64,000 bases of DNA, from NCBI GenBank assembly GCA_966211335.1, contig CBIHNF010000001.1, positions 1,984,001 to 2,048,000 on the forward strand, written 5' to 3'. A program made the position numbers and the translations under genes. Below are positions 35,191-44,685 of the stretch, piece by piece. Positions within the stretch are counted from its first letter, which is position 1. The number at the start of each line of letters is the position of its first letter. This stretch comes from JAPWJZ01 sp966211335 (GTDB lineage Bacteria > Pseudomonadota > Alphaproteobacteria > Micavibrionales > UBA2020). Below the pieces are notes generated by a model. The model made no database searches and was not told the origin of the DNA. It saw nothing but the letters and a program-made list of their open reading frames with translations.

Positions 35191-35973
35191 TCTTTGATTT
35201 GTGTCGAGGTCAATGACCATCCCGTCATAAGCGGGGCGTATATGCGGCGGCAGCTCCTCGCAGAGCTTGTTGTAATCCATATGGGTAGTCAGCACCGAGA
35301 GATACGTCATCTTCGGCTTCAGGAGTTCGGCCCATTTCATGACCCGCTGGATATTGGCATGAGTGCCGACCTTTTCTTTAAAGTAAGCGCCGGCATCTAC
35401 AATCCAGGTTTCGATACCCTTCAGTTTTTCAAGCGACTGATCGTTCAGGTTGGCAACATCGACGCAATAGGCAAAATTGCCAAAGCGGTAGCCGAGGGCA
35501 AGGATGGTTGTATGATCCATCTCGAAACTTTCGACATCAATGTCGCCAACTGTGAAATGATCGTAATTCTGGATTTCACGCTTTTTAATGAATTCGACAT
35601 AGATATCGCCGAATTTTGGCTGGAAAAGATAGGGCCAGCGCCGATGGATTTCTTCCAGCGTTTCAGCATTGGCGTAAATGTCGAGCTTAGTATTGGCGTG
35701 ATAGGCAATCGGTCGCAGGTCATCGATACCATTCACATGATCGTTATGCGCATGGGTGATCAGCACGCCATCCAGCGTCTGTATATTCGCCTTGTTCAGC
35801 TGCTCGCGGAGGTCGTAGCTGGTATCGACAAGAAGATTGGTCTTCGCTGTCTGCACGAGGATGGAGGCACGGGTGCGGTAATTCTTCGGGTTATGCCTGT
35901 CACAGGCACCCCAGAAGTTGCCTGCCGCCGGCACGCCCAATGATCCGCCCGAGCCTAAAACGGTAACTTTCAT
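35188..35973 (-). CDS. PhnP-like metallo-beta-lactamase-fold hydrolase
   Basis: 261 residues. Begins TVLGSGGSLGVPAAG and carries the metal motif ITHAHNDHVNG, in which the second metal histidine of the usual HxHxDH is changed (HAHNDH). SFEMDHTT and the late THMDYNK complete the set of ligands. PhnP is a cyclic-phosphate phosphodiesterase; this wider family next to tatD and metG is common in alphaproteobacteria but its substrate is not known. Its start overlaps the tatD stop by 4 bases. Confidence 0.87.
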   Translation of the reverse strand: MKVTVLGSGGSLGVPAAGNFWGACDRHNPKNYRTRASILVQTAKTNLLVDTSYDLREQLNKANIQTLDGVLITHAHNDHVNGIDDLRPIAYHANTKLDIYANAETLEEIHRRWPYLFQPKFGDIYVEFIKKREIQNYDHFTVGDIDVESFEMDHTTILALGYRFGNFAYCVDVANLNDQSLEKLKGIETWIVDAGAYFKEKVGTHANIQRVMKWAELLKPKMTYLSVLTTHMDYNKLCEELPPHIRPAYDGMVIDLDTNQR

Positions 35974-36752
35974 CGCGGCGCCTTGTTGAACAGGGTAAAG
36001 AAGTTGTCGGTGGTGCGGCGCGCCAGTTCGTCCAGCGTCACGCCCTTCAGCTCGGCGACCATCTGCGCCGTATGCACGACGAAGGCCGGTTCGTTACGCT
36101 TGCCACGATGCGGCATGGGCGCCAGATACGGGCTATCGGTTTCAACGAGGATGCGCTCCAGCGGAACCGTCTTGGCAATCTGCCGCAGCTCTTCCGACTT
36201 CTTGAAGGTCACGATGCCGGAGAAAGAGATATAAAACCCGAGATCAAGCGACGCCTCGGCAAGATGAGGCGTTCCGCTGAAACAATGCATAACTCCGCGC
36301 GCCTTGCGTCCCCCGACATCCGTCATGATGCGGATGGTATCGGCATCTGCATCGCGCGTGTGGATAACCAGCGGCAGGTCAGTTTCAAGCGCGGCTTCGA
36401 TATGCGTTGCGAAAACGCGCTGCTGCTCGTCCTTCGGCGAATGCTCGTAATAATAATCGAGGCCCGTTTCGCCAATGCCGACAACCTTCGGGTTTTTTGT
36501 TAGTGCGACGATTTCCTCGCGCGTGATATTGATTTCGCCGGCATCGGCCGCGTGATGCGGATGGGTGCCGACGGTGCAATCAATCACGGGCGACGAACTG
36601 GCAACCGCCAGGACCTGCGGAAATTTGGCGATTTCCGTGCAGATGGTGAGGAAGCGGCCAACGCCGGCCGATTTCGCGCGGGTGACGATTTCCGCCACGC
36701 CTTCTGCCGAAAAATCGGGGTAGTCAAGGTGGCAATGGCTGTCGACAAGCAT
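35970..36752 (-). CDS. tatD: TatD-family metal-dependent deoxyribonuclease
   Basis: 260 residues. Metal-site motifs: VDSHCHLDYPDF at the start, GETGLDYYYEHSP, LVIHTRDAD, GVMHCFSGT and LVETDSPYLAP. TatD proteins are 3'-exonucleases or D-aminoacyl-tRNA-related hydrolases; the family also includes YcfH-type proteins, and the exact member is not certain. It overlaps metG by one base at its 5' side, in the metG-tatD order widely conserved in bacteria. Confidence 0.93.
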   Translation of the reverse strand: MLVDSHCHLDYPDFSAEGVAEIVTRAKSAGVGRFLTICTEIAKFPQVLAVASSSPVIDCTVGTHPHHAADAGEINITREEIVALTKNPKVVGIGETGLDYYYEHSPKDEQQRVFATHIEAALETDLPLVIHTRDADADTIRIMTDVGGRKARGVMHCFSGTPHLAEASLDLGFYISFSGIVTFKKSEELRQIAKTVPLERILVETDSPYLAPMPHRGKRNEPAFVVHTAQMVAELKGVTLDELARRTTDNFFTLFNKAPR

Positions 36753-38317
36753 CAGGCGATCTTCTCTTCCGCAGGCGGTTCATAGCGCGGGAAAACGCCC
36801 TGCGGCGCCGGCAGTGCCGTACCCGCGGTCAGCGAATGTGTGCCGCCGATATGGCTGAATTCGCGCGCATCAGCAGGTACCGCAACCTGATCGAGGATTT
36901 TATTGGCGGCAACGGGCGTAAAGGGCTGCAGGATGATACCAAGATTGCGGATGACTTCTGCCAGCACATATAAAACCGTGCCCATGCGTTCCAGATTGGT
37001 TTTCTTCAAAGTCCAGGGTGCCTGCGCGTCGATGTAAAGGTTTGCGGCATTGGCGACCTGCACGATTTCCTCAATCGCCTTGCTGAACTGCATCTTTTCA
37101 AATTCGGAACGAACAGCGATGAGCATCGCCTGTCCTGCCTTGTTCAACAGCTCGTGGTCGACGTCTTCAAGAATGCCCGGCTTCGGCACTTGGCCGCCGC
37201 AGTTCTTGGCGATCTGTGACAGAGTGCGCTGCGCAAGGTTGCCGATGTTGTTGGAAAGTTCGGCATTGACGCGGTTGCCCAGCAGCTCGTAGGAAATATC
37301 GCCGTCCTGCCCAAAGGTCACTTCGCGCATCAGCGCATAGCGCGCGGAATCAACACCGAAACGGTCAATCAGGTCTTGTGGTGTCACCACGTTGCCAAGC
37401 GACTTCGACATTTTCTCGCCGCGTGTCAGCAGGAAGCCGTGGCCGAAGACGCGCTTCGGAATGTGCAGGCCGGCCGACATCAGGAAGGCTGGCCAGAAAA
37501 CCGCATGGAAACGGATAATGTCCTTGCCGATCAGATGCACATCCGCCGGCCAGAATTTTTTGTAGGTTTCATTGTTCTGGTCCGGGTAACCGACAGCGCT
37601 GATATAGTTGGTCAGCGCATCGACCCAGACATACATGATGTGGTTCTTCGCATTTGGCACTTTCACGCCCCAGTCGAAACTGGTGCGGGAGATGGAAAGG
37701 TCCTTCAGCCCCTGCTTGACGAAACTGACGACTTCATTGCGGCGGAAGGACGGCTGAATGAAATCAGGATGCGCTTCGTAATAGTCCAGCAGTTTCTGCG
37801 TATATTCTGAAAGCTTGAAAAAATAGCTTTCTTCTTCAACCCAATGTACTTCCGTACCGGTGGCGGTTGCGTATTTTTTGCCGTCGTCCTTGGTCGTCAG
37901 CTCGTCTTCGCCGTAAAACGCTTCATCGCGCTCCGAATACCAGCCGGCGTATTTGTTGAGATAAATATCGCCCTTGTCCTGCATCTGCCCCCAAATGGCC
38001 TGGCAGGCGTCCTTGTGGAACTGTGCCGTTGTGCGGATGAACTGGTCATTGGAAATATTCAGGTTCTTGTTCATATCGATGAACAGGCCCGCGATTTCAT
38101 CACTGAACTGCTGCGGCGTCTTGCCTTTGGCAATCGCGGTTTTTTGCACCTTCTGGCCGTGCTCGTCGGTGCCGGTCAGGAAATAGACGTCAAAACCGTC
38201 AAGGCGCTTGAAGCGCGCCATCACGTCCGCGCCAATCGTCTCATAGGCGTGCCCCAGATGGGGCGGGCCGTTGACGTAGGAAATGGCGGTGGTGATGTAG
38301 AAATGCGGTTTGGTCAT
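36752..38317 (-). CDS. metG: Methionine-tRNA ligase
   Basis: 521 residues, the short form without a C-terminal dimerisation domain. HIGH-type motif YVNGPPHLGHAYE, KMSKS motif RGEKMSKSLGNVV, and the tight CP region without a zinc-knuckle cysteine pattern, all typical of the compact bacterial type. Anticodon-binding helices end the protein. It lies 15 bases after holB in the same operon. Confidence 0.97.
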   Translation of the reverse strand: MTKPHFYITTAISYVNGPPHLGHAYETIGADVMARFKRLDGFDVYFLTGTDEHGQKVQKTAIAKGKTPQQFSDEIAGLFIDMNKNLNISNDQFIRTTAQFHKDACQAIWGQMQDKGDIYLNKYAGWYSERDEAFYGEDELTTKDDGKKYATATGTEVHWVEEESYFFKLSEYTQKLLDYYEAHPDFIQPSFRRNEVVSFVKQGLKDLSISRTSFDWGVKVPNAKNHIMYVWVDALTNYISAVGYPDQNNETYKKFWPADVHLIGKDIIRFHAVFWPAFLMSAGLHIPKRVFGHGFLLTRGEKMSKSLGNVVTPQDLIDRFGVDSARYALMREVTFGQDGDISYELLGNRVNAELSNNIGNLAQRTLSQIAKNCGGQVPKPGILEDVDHELLNKAGQAMLIAVRSEFEKMQFSKAIEEIVQVANAANLYIDAQAPWTLKKTNLERMGTVLYVLAEVIRNLGIILQPFTPVAANKILDQVAVPADAREFSHIGGTHSLTAGTALPAPQGVFPRYEPPAEEKIA

Positions 38318-38332
38318 TTTATCCTCTATACT

Positions 38333-39502
38333 TTAAGCGGCAAGGCCGGCGTGATCGGGGTTTTGAAGCATCAGGAATGCGCCGATCAGCGCCTGGCGTT
38401 TATCAAGGTTGGAAATCTCCGTTGCCAAAAACAGTTGCGACATTTTTTCCCAGGTATTCAGGAAGTGGCGCGGCGGGTAGTGCGCCGCAAGCTTGTTAAA
38501 AATCGCGGCGTCGCCGGACATGACATCCGTAATCGGCAAGCCGCGCGCCTGTAGCCGCGCCAGCCTTTCGCACCAGCCGGTCATGATCTCCTGGGCAGCT
38601 TCATAGGCCTGCTCGACAAAAGCGATTTTATCGGTAAGAGCGTGAACTTTGACAATGTCGAGCTGCGGCAGGTTGGCGATCAGGTCGAGAATGCTGCGAT
38701 AAAGGTCGACACCCTTCCCTTGGTAGAACTGCAATGCACGACCGATACTGCCTTCCGCGTAGCGGCTGACAGCAATCTTGTCGCCGGCGCTGATGCCGGA
38801 AGCGAATTTATCCAGCAGCGTGCCGACAGTTGCATCAGACAGAGGGTCAAGCTGAACCATGCGGCAGCGGGAACGAATAGTCGGCAGGAAGGTGCCGGGT
38901 TGCGAGGTGGTCAAAATCAGCAGCGTCTTCTTCGGCGGCTCTTCCAGTATTTTCAGCAGCGCGTTCTGGCTTGCGTGGTTCAGATATTCAGCGCTGTCGA
39001 CGATGACGACGCGCCAGCCGCCTTCGGCCGCCGTCTTGTGCAGGAACGGGTGAATTTTGCGGACGGAATCGATAGAAATATCATTTTTTAAGCGGCCTTT
39101 TTTCTCGTCCATTTCGCGTTCGATGACCACAAGGTCATAATGCCCGCCGGAGGAAACGCGGGCGAAAACAGGATGCGATGCGGGAATAGCAAGGGTCGAA
39201 GGTTTTTCAGGTTCGCCAAAAAGCCCCGCTTCCTGCTCGCCGCCGTTGGCAAACAGAAAACGCGCAATGCGGTAGGCAAAGGTCGCTTTGCCGATACCGG
39301 CGGGGCCGGCAAGGATAAGGGCATGTGGCATGCGGCCCGCGTTAAAATCGGCCAGCAGGTTTTTCTCGGCCGCTTCATGGCCGATCAAGTCGGGATTATT
39401 GCGCGGTGATATATCCGCCGCATCGCCGTCGACTGCCTCGTCAATCTCAGCCGCCAGCGCGTCGAGATTTTCTTCTTCCTCTTCGGCGAACAGGCTAACC
39501 AA
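38333..39502 (-). CDS. holB: DNA polymerase III subunit delta'
   Basis: 389 residues from a TTG at 39502 with GGGAGG 7 bases upstream; it overlaps the tmk end by 8 bases. Clamp-loader subunit with AAA+ fold: P-loop LAGPAGIGKATFAYRIA, the Walker B region VVIVDSAEYLNHAS, NALLKILEEPPK and the arginine-containing IRSRCR sensor. An acidic N-terminal lead (EEEEENLDALAAEIDEA) is extra to E. coli HolB. Zinc cysteines are not obvious. Confidence 0.93.
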   Translation of the reverse strand: MVSLFAEEEEENLDALAAEIDEAVDGDAADISPRNNPDLIGHEAAEKNLLADFNAGRMPHALILAGPAGIGKATFAYRIARFLFANGGEQEAGLFGEPEKPSTLAIPASHPVFARVSSGGHYDLVVIEREMDEKKGRLKNDISIDSVRKIHPFLHKTAAEGGWRVVIVDSAEYLNHASQNALLKILEEPPKKTLLILTTSQPGTFLPTIRSRCRMVQLDPLSDATVGTLLDKFASGISAGDKIAVSRYAEGSIGRALQFYQGKGVDLYRSILDLIANLPQLDIVKVHALTDKIAFVEQAYEAAQEIMTGWCERLARLQARGLPITDVMSGDAAIFNKLAAHYPPRHFLNTWEKMSQLFLATEISNLDKRQALIGAFLMLQNPDHAGLAA

Positions 39503-40172
39503 GAGCAGCCTCCCGGCACGAGATGCCGAAGCGGGTTTCGATTGTTTTCAGCAACTGGCGGTGGATAGCCGCCACATCCTGCGCCGCATCAATGATGACG
39601 CAGCGTTGCGGGAAAGCCTTGGCAACTTCCAGAAAGCCGTTGCGCAGGCGCTGGTGGAACGGCATGCCCATACGCTCGTAACGGTCTTCCGTCGCCTCGG
39701 TTTTATTCGCCGTCACGGCAAGCTGCTTCAGGGAGCGTTTCAGACCGACTTCAGGATCAATGTCGAAAATAAAGGTGAGGTCCGGCTGGAAGTCGCCGGC
39801 AATGACCGCGTAAATTTTTTCAATCTGCTCCTGCGCCATGCCCATACCATAGCCCTGCATGGCGCGCGTGGAATCGGCGAAGCGGTCGGAGATGACCCAA
39901 GCCCCCTTCTCCATCGCCGGCCAGATTTTATCGACCAGATGTTCGCGGCGCGCGGACATCATCAACAGCGCTTCCGTCACGGCATCGAAATGCCCGGCGT
40001 CACGCTGGATGACGAAGTTGCGAATGCGCTCTGCCTGCGGCGTACCGCCGGGCTCGCGTGTGGTCACCGCATCAACGCCGGCAGACGTAAGGGCCGCGTG
40101 CAAAAGCTTCACTTGCGTGCTTTTGCCCGTGCCTTCGCCGCCCTCCAGCGTGATGAACAGCCCTTTTTTCAT
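39495..40172 (-). CDS. tmk: Thymidylate kinase
   Basis: 225 residues. Phosphorylates dTMP to dTDP. P-loop FITLEGGEGTGKSTQ, the DR-x motif VISDRFADSTRAMQGYG, and the LID region after FDIDPEVG. It lies 2 bases downstream of the carboxypeptidase gene and overlaps holB, in the conserved tmk-holB order. Confidence 0.96.
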   Translation of the reverse strand: MKKGLFITLEGGEGTGKSTQVKLLHAALTSAGVDAVTTREPGGTPQAERIRNFVIQRDAGHFDAVTEALLMMSARREHLVDKIWPAMEKGAWVISDRFADSTRAMQGYGMGMAQEQIEKIYAVIAGDFQPDLTFIFDIDPEVGLKRSLKQLAVTANKTEATEDRYERMGMPFHQRLRNGFLEVAKAFPQRCVIIDAAQDVAAIHRQLLKTIETRFGISCREAALG

Positions 40173-40174
40173 GA

Positions 40175-41314
40175 TCAGAAAGTGCCTGTCACCAGATAGT
40201 TGAGGCGGTCTTTGACGCGGCCGAAGACGCCCTTGCGCGGATCATCCGCGCCTGCAACCAGATCAATCTCCACAGCTTGCTGATCCGGCACCTGCACTTG
40301 CAACGTACCGACCTTGTCGCCAGCCTTGATCGGCGCTTTCAGCGGTTCCTGATATTTGACGGAGAGTTTCAAATCATTGCGTTTAGCGCGGGGGATCACG
40401 ACATTGACATCCTGCGCGGCGACAATCGGCAGCAATTCGGAACTGCCCAGCCAGACACGCGCGGAATCAACCGCCTGTCCTTTGGCAATAATCTTCTTCG
40501 CCTCGAAGCTGCGGAACGCCCATTCCATGAGCTTGATGCCCTCTTCCTGACGGTCTTTCTGGCTGTCGAGGCCGTTCATGACGAGGATAACGCGGCGGCC
40601 GTCGCGCAGCGCGGTGCCGATGAGGCCGTAACCGGCAATTTCGGTGTGGCCGGTCTTGAGACCGTCAGCGCCGGCAACTTTGCCCAGCAGCGGGTCGCGG
40701 TTCTGTTGCTTGATTTTGTTGTAAACGTATTCTTTTTCGGAGAAGTAGTGATAGTACTCCGGGAAGTCGGTCATAATGCGGTAGGCCAGCACGGCAAGGT
40801 CGCGCGGCGTGGAGTAATGGTCAGGGTCCGGCAGGCCGGTCGCATTCATGAAATGGCTGTCTTTAAGGCCGATTTCACTGGCGCGTTTGTTCATGGCGTC
40901 GACAAAAGCCTCTTCAGTACCCGCGACACCTTCCGCGAGAGCAACAGACGCATCGTTGCCGGATTGGATGATGACGCCGCGGATAAGGTCTTCAACCTTC
41001 ACGCGTGTACCAACCTGAATGAACATGCGCGAGCCGTCGTTCATGCTGTTGCGCCAGGCGCGTTCCGAGACGAGGATTTCGTCGTCAAGGTGCAAATGCC
41101 CCTGCTTCAGCGCCTCGAACACCATGTACATGGTCATGACCTTGCTCATGGAAGAGGTCGGCATGCGCTGGCCGGCATTTTTATCCAGCAGCACGGCGCC
41201 GGAATTGGCGTCGACGATAATCGCAAGTTTTGCCAGCGTATCGACCTGCGCCTGCGCCGGAAAGGCCGAAAACAAAGTGAAGAGCAAGGCAATCACGAAT
41301 AGTTTGGTTTTCAT
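40175..41314 (-). CDS. D-alanyl-D-alanine carboxypeptidase (penicillin-binding protein 5/6 family)
   Basis: 379 residues from the ATG at 41314 (GAGGA 5 bases ahead); the frame stays open to 41491 but the extension is not protein-like. Signal peptide MKTKLFVIALLFTLFSAF, cleavage near AQA-Q. Active-site motifs: STSMSK-type SSMSKVMT, SGN (QSGNDASVALAE) and KTG (LKTGHTEIAGYG). The C-terminal beta domain and a short amphipathic end (VFGRVKDRLNYLV) that would lie on the membrane are present. Trims pentapeptides in the periplasm. DacC/DacF-like. Confidence 0.94.
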   Translation of the reverse strand: MKTKLFVIALLFTLFSAFPAQAQVDTLAKLAIIVDANSGAVLLDKNAGQRMPTSSMSKVMTMYMVFEALKQGHLHLDDEILVSERAWRNSMNDGSRMFIQVGTRVKVEDLIRGVIIQSGNDASVALAEGVAGTEEAFVDAMNKRASEIGLKDSHFMNATGLPDPDHYSTPRDLAVLAYRIMTDFPEYYHYFSEKEYVYNKIKQQNRDPLLGKVAGADGLKTGHTEIAGYGLIGTALRDGRRVILVMNGLDSQKDRQEEGIKLMEWAFRSFEAKKIIAKGQAVDSARVWLGSSELLPIVAAQDVNVVIPRAKRNDLKLSVKYQEPLKAPIKAGDKVGTLQVQVPDQQAVEIDLVAGADDPRKGVFGRVKDRLNYLVTGTF

Positions 41315-41351
41315 CACATCCTCAGGAGAGTTCAAGTTTCTAAAAGTTTTC

Positions 41352-42542
41352 TTAGCGGTCGTGCACGACACGCGCCGCGCCGTTGCCGGTGCGGATGACG
41401 TCGGCCAGCACTTTGTCTGCTTCCGCCACCGTCGCGATGGGGCCCAGCTTGACGCGGTACAGCGTTTTACCGTTCGCGGAAATCGTATCAATCATCACGG
41501 GGGCGATGCCCTGCAGCTTGCCCTTCAGGCGGTCGGCGTTGTCACGCACGCCGAAAGCACCGGCCTGCACGAAAATGCCGGTCGGGGCGACAGGCACCTG
41601 CTTCACGACGGGATCCGGCATAAAGCGCCCCTGCTCCATATGGCCGCTGGCAAGGCCGCCGGAAGAAGAACGCGGCGCGCTGCTCGTATCATCCAGGTTC
41701 AGGCTGCCGACAAAGTTATCGCGGTCGCTGCTGCGCAGAACCGGCTGTGGGCCGTTACTGCGTGCAACATCGGGCGGCGCATATGCAGGCGGCTGGGCGG
41801 CGCTTGCGGGTGCCGACAACTGCTCAACCGTGATGGTGGGCGTCTGCAGGCTTTCCGGCAGCGCGTCGTTCTGGGTCGTATCCAGCGACGCATATTGCGG
41901 GCGGCCGGTTTCGGCGGCGACGTCGCCATGCGTTTCATAGCTGGCGTTCTGGACGGTCGCCGGCGTATCAAACTTGTCGAGGTCGGCCATTGTGAGGCGC
42001 GATGTATCCATGCCGCGTTTCGCGGCTTCGGCCATCTGCTTGCTTTCTTTTGTCAGCACTTCCAGCTTTACGCGCGCCGTGCCCTTGCCGATGAAGCCGA
42101 GCAGCTGCGCCGCGCGTTCCGAACAGTCGATGATGCGGCCGCTTTTAAACGGGCCGCGGTCGTTAATGCGAACAACGACGGAGCGGCCGTTTTCAAGGTT
42201 GGTCACGCGGACCAGCGACGGCATTTGCAATGTGCGGTGCGCGGCAGTGAGTTCGTGCTGGTCATAGACCTCGCCGTTGGCGGTGCGGTGGCCGTGGAAG
42301 TCCGGCCCGTACCAGGAGGCAATGCCCGTTTCGACGTATTTGAAATCTTCCTGCGGGTAATACCAGACGCTGCCGGCGCGATAGGGCTTGCCGATTTTAT
42401 AGGTGCCAGCGGTTTCCTCCTGCCCCGGCCAGGTGAATTTCTTGGCCAGATGCGAGCCGAACTCCATTTCCGAGCAACCGGACAGCATGAAGGACATGAC
42501 ACAGAGGGCGAATACGGTAAAAATACGGGACGTTGCGGACAT
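41352..42542 (-). CDS. rlpA: RlpA-family lytic transglycosylase (lipoprotein) with SPOR domain
   Basis: 396 residues. A lipoprotein signal with lipobox LSGC (Cys near residue 22), a double-psi beta-barrel with ETGIASWYGPDFHGHRTANG and VVVRINDRGPFKSGR, a low-complexity middle, and a C-terminal SPOR domain (VQAGAFGVRDNADRL ... YRVKLGPIA). RlpA cuts denuded glycan strands at the division septum; SPOR binds such strands. It lies between the MltB-like and carboxypeptidase genes, all concerned with murein. Confidence 0.94.
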   Translation of the reverse strand: MSATSRIFTVFALCVMSFMLSGCSEMEFGSHLAKKFTWPGQEETAGTYKIGKPYRAGSVWYYPQEDFKYVETGIASWYGPDFHGHRTANGEVYDQHELTAAHRTLQMPSLVRVTNLENGRSVVVRINDRGPFKSGRIIDCSERAAQLLGFIGKGTARVKLEVLTKESKQMAEAAKRGMDTSRLTMADLDKFDTPATVQNASYETHGDVAAETGRPQYASLDTTQNDALPESLQTPTITVEQLSAPASAAQPPAYAPPDVARSNGPQPVLRSSDRDNFVGSLNLDDTSSAPRSSSGGLASGHMEQGRFMPDPVVKQVPVAPTGIFVQAGAFGVRDNADRLKGKLQGIAPVMIDTISANGKTLYRVKLGPIATVAEADKVLADVIRTGNGAARVVHDR

Positions 42543-42616
42543 GAACGTGAGGCCTTCCGGTCGGTTGATTTAAATCACCCGCAGAATAGCGGGATTCACG
42601 GGCGAAATCTAGGCGA

Positions 42617-43618
42617 TTAGGCCTTTTTAGGCGCCCATCCGGCCGATTTGATCCGGTCTGCAAGCAGGCAAACCGCGGTCGCAAAAAACGACGATTTATT
42701 CCATTTCAGCAGCGTCCGGTAGTTTTCATATACGATGTAGGCAGGTGTTCCCGGTCCGTCCGGCTGGATGAGGGAAGCTTGATACTCCCCTTCAAACGGC
42801 ACGGCTTTTCCATCCAGCGTGCGCACGCCCTTGTCATGCCAGAACTGGAGCGTATAGGCATTGGAAGCGCCGAGCAGCTGGCGGTCGATATTGGCGGGCA
42901 CCTTCACCTCCCTGCCCCAGGCCGCGCCCTTTTTCCAGCCGCTGGAGGCCAGATAATTGGCGGCGGAGGCGAAAACATCCCCCTCCGTCGACCAGATATC
43001 GCGGCGTCCGTCGCCGTTAAAGTCGACGGCGAATTTGAAGAAGCTGGAGGGCATGAACTGGCTCTGGCCCATCGCACCGGCCCATGAGCCCTTCATGTGG
43101 CCGTATTGAATATGACCTTCGTCAAGGATCTGCAGCGCCTTGAACAATTCGCCGCGGAAGAAATCCGCACGGCGGCCATCATAGGCCAGCGTTGCTAGTG
43201 CGTTGACAACTTCATAGCTGCCCATATTGGTGCCGTAACTGGTCTCGATGCCCCAGAGAGCAACGACAAAAGCCTTGTCCGCCGGATATTCCCCTTCGAC
43301 GCGATCCAAAGTCTGGCGATAGGCGGCCATTTTTTCGCGGCCCTTGGCGACGCGGTCGGCGGAGACGGTTTTTTTGAGGTAATCCTCGAAGGTCGTTGTG
43401 CCTTCCGGCTGTTTGCGGTCAAGCTCCAGAATGCGGTCGATCGGGCGCATGGTATCGGGCAACGCGCGGTGGACCGTCGCAGGCGAAATACCCTTTTGTA
43501 TCGCCTCCGCCCGAAGCTCGACAAGCCAGCCGGCAAAGCCTTCAGACGCAGCCGAAGCACCTTTGATGCCAAAGGCCGTGACGAACACTAAAGCCAGAAT
43601 AAAAGTTTGAATCCGCAA
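42617..43618 (-). CDS. MltB-family lytic murein transglycosylase
   Basis: 333 residues with a signal peptide (MRIQTFILALVFVTAF, cleavage near ASA-A). Catalytic glutamate in ALWGIETSYGTNMG; then YGHMKGSWAGAMGQSQFMP and the FNGDGRRDIW loop, all standard for the MltB branch. It has no lipobox, so it is probably soluble in the periplasm. First gene of the minus-strand wall cluster; it starts about 130 bases from the tRNA-Ser gene on the other strand. Confidence 0.94.
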   Translation of the reverse strand: MRIQTFILALVFVTAFGIKGASAASEGFAGWLVELRAEAIQKGISPATVHRALPDTMRPIDRILELDRKQPEGTTTFEDYLKKTVSADRVAKGREKMAAYRQTLDRVEGEYPADKAFVVALWGIETSYGTNMGSYEVVNALATLAYDGRRADFFRGELFKALQILDEGHIQYGHMKGSWAGAMGQSQFMPSSFFKFAVDFNGDGRRDIWSTEGDVFASAANYLASSGWKKGAAWGREVKVPANIDRQLLGASNAYTLQFWHDKGVRTLDGKAVPFEGEYQASLIQPDGPGTPAYIVYENYRTLLKWNKSSFFATAVCLLADRIKSAGWAPKKA

Positions 43619-43746
43619 AGAAGAACCCCCTGTTTTTCTTTGATTTTACGTGATTTAGCGCGTTTAAGTCAAACAAACTTCGTGTTGCGCAGCCGCAAGG
43701 GGGTATGGTACTAAAACAAGCCGCTCAAAGACACGGTCTCGCTCAC

Positions 43747-43836
43747 GGAAGGGTGGCCGAGTGGTTTAAGGCTCTAGTCTTGAAAACTAGCGTAGGCGCA
43801 AGCTTACCGTGGGTTCGAATCCCACCCCTTCCGCCA
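43747..43836 (+). tRNA. tRNA-Ser (anticodon UGA)
   Basis: 90 bases with CCA encoded. Acceptor stem GGAAGGG pairs with CCCTTCC, discriminator G. D-arm GGCCGAGTGGTTTAAGGCT, anticodon arm CTAGT-CTTGAAA-ACTAG with anticodon TGA, a long variable arm (class II), and the T-arm GTGGGTTCGAATCCCAC. Its last 63 bases recur exactly at 54095-54157, so the 3' part of this gene is the insertion site of the island to its right. Confidence 0.97.
43774..43836 (+). repeat. Left copy of 63-bp direct repeat (att site)
   Basis: The 3' two-thirds of the tRNA-Ser gene, identical to 54095-54157. Bases on either side differ between the copies (T versus G before; GTTC versus TTAT after), which fixes the repeat limits. 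Confidence 0.93.
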
Positions 43837-43992
43837 GTTCGTGCGTTATTTGACATCGCGCAATGTAACAAAAATTAGTGCTGGATAATTTATACCATTA
43901 TAACAATGGCATGCGACTTACAAATTTTCTAAAGAAAATGCATGGCGAAAGACTGGGTACGTAGACCTCCGAAAATAGCCTGTAATGCGTGG
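43837..43992. other. AT-rich island edge without genes
   Basis: No open frame. Two inverted repeats are present: CCATT-ATAAC-AATGG (43895-43909) and ATTTTCT-AA-AGAAAAT (43924-43939). They could be arm-type binding sites of the lost recombinase or a weak end signal for kdpE. No clear terminator. Confidence 0.5.
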
Positions 43993-44685
43993 TTACTCTT
44001 CGCTTAGGCGGTAGCCAATTCCCGGCTCCGTAAACAAATAAATAGGCGCTAAGGGATCATCGCCAACCTTCTTTCGCAAACGCTGCACATATATTCGAAG
44101 ATAATGATCATTTTCTTCAGAATCTTTTCCCCATACTTCTCGTAAAAGCTCAGCCTGCGTCACAACTTGCCCAGCCTTGCGAACCATCACAGCTAACAGG
44201 TCGTATTCTGTTGGCGTCAAGTGTAACTGCTTGTCATTCAAAAAAGCTCTTCTCTTTTCTAGATCGATATGAAGACCCTTAAAATGATAACTATATTCTT
44301 TATTGCCGTCCTTTCGCATCGCGTGCCTAAGAGCTACACCGATACGGGCGATAAGCTCACCCATTCCAAAGGGCTTGGTGAGGTAATCATCAGCTCCTAA
44401 TTGAAGAGCTGTTATTTTCTCTTCCTCCTGATCGCGCGCAGAGAGAACAATAATGGGAACCCTACTCCAAACCCTGAGCGCTTGGATAACCGCCTTGCCA
44501 TCCATATCGGGTAGCCCCAGATCAAGAATAATAGCAGCTGGAGGTGTCGACGCACAAAAAGAAAGGGCTGTTTTTCCTTGGTTCGCAACAGCATATGAAT
44601 AGCCATTTGCACTCAGGCCAACTTCTAGGAAGCGGCAAATTTCCAGTTCATCTTCGACGACTAGGATAAGAGGCTTATGCGGCAT
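43993..44685 (-). CDS. kdpE: KdpE response regulator
   Basis: 230 residues. OmpR-type two-component regulator of the kdp genes. Receiver domain with phospho-acceptor aspartate in AIILDLGLPDMDG, Thr/Ser switch LSARDQ and lysine in LTKPFGMGELIAR; C-terminal winged helix with LTPTEYDLLAVM and HYLRIYVQRLRKKVGDD. Its start overlaps the kdpD stop by 11 bases, so it is the last gene of the operon. Confidence 0.96.
   Translation of the reverse strand: MPHKPLILVVEDELEICRFLEVGLSANGYSYAVANQGKTALSFCASTPPAAIILDLGLPDMDGKAVIQALRVWSRVPIIVLSARDQEEEKITALQLGADDYLTKPFGMGELIARIGVALRHAMRKDGNKEYSYHFKGLHIDLEKRRAFLNDKQLHLTPTEYDLLAVMVRKAGQVVTQAELLREVWGKDSEENDHYLRIYVQRLRKKVGDDPLAPIYLFTEPGIGYRLSEE

Noticed and set aside
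41019..42620. 533-codon open frame on the plus strand
   Set aside because: Antisense to rlpA and the carboxypeptidase gene, both clearly real by motif and signal peptide.
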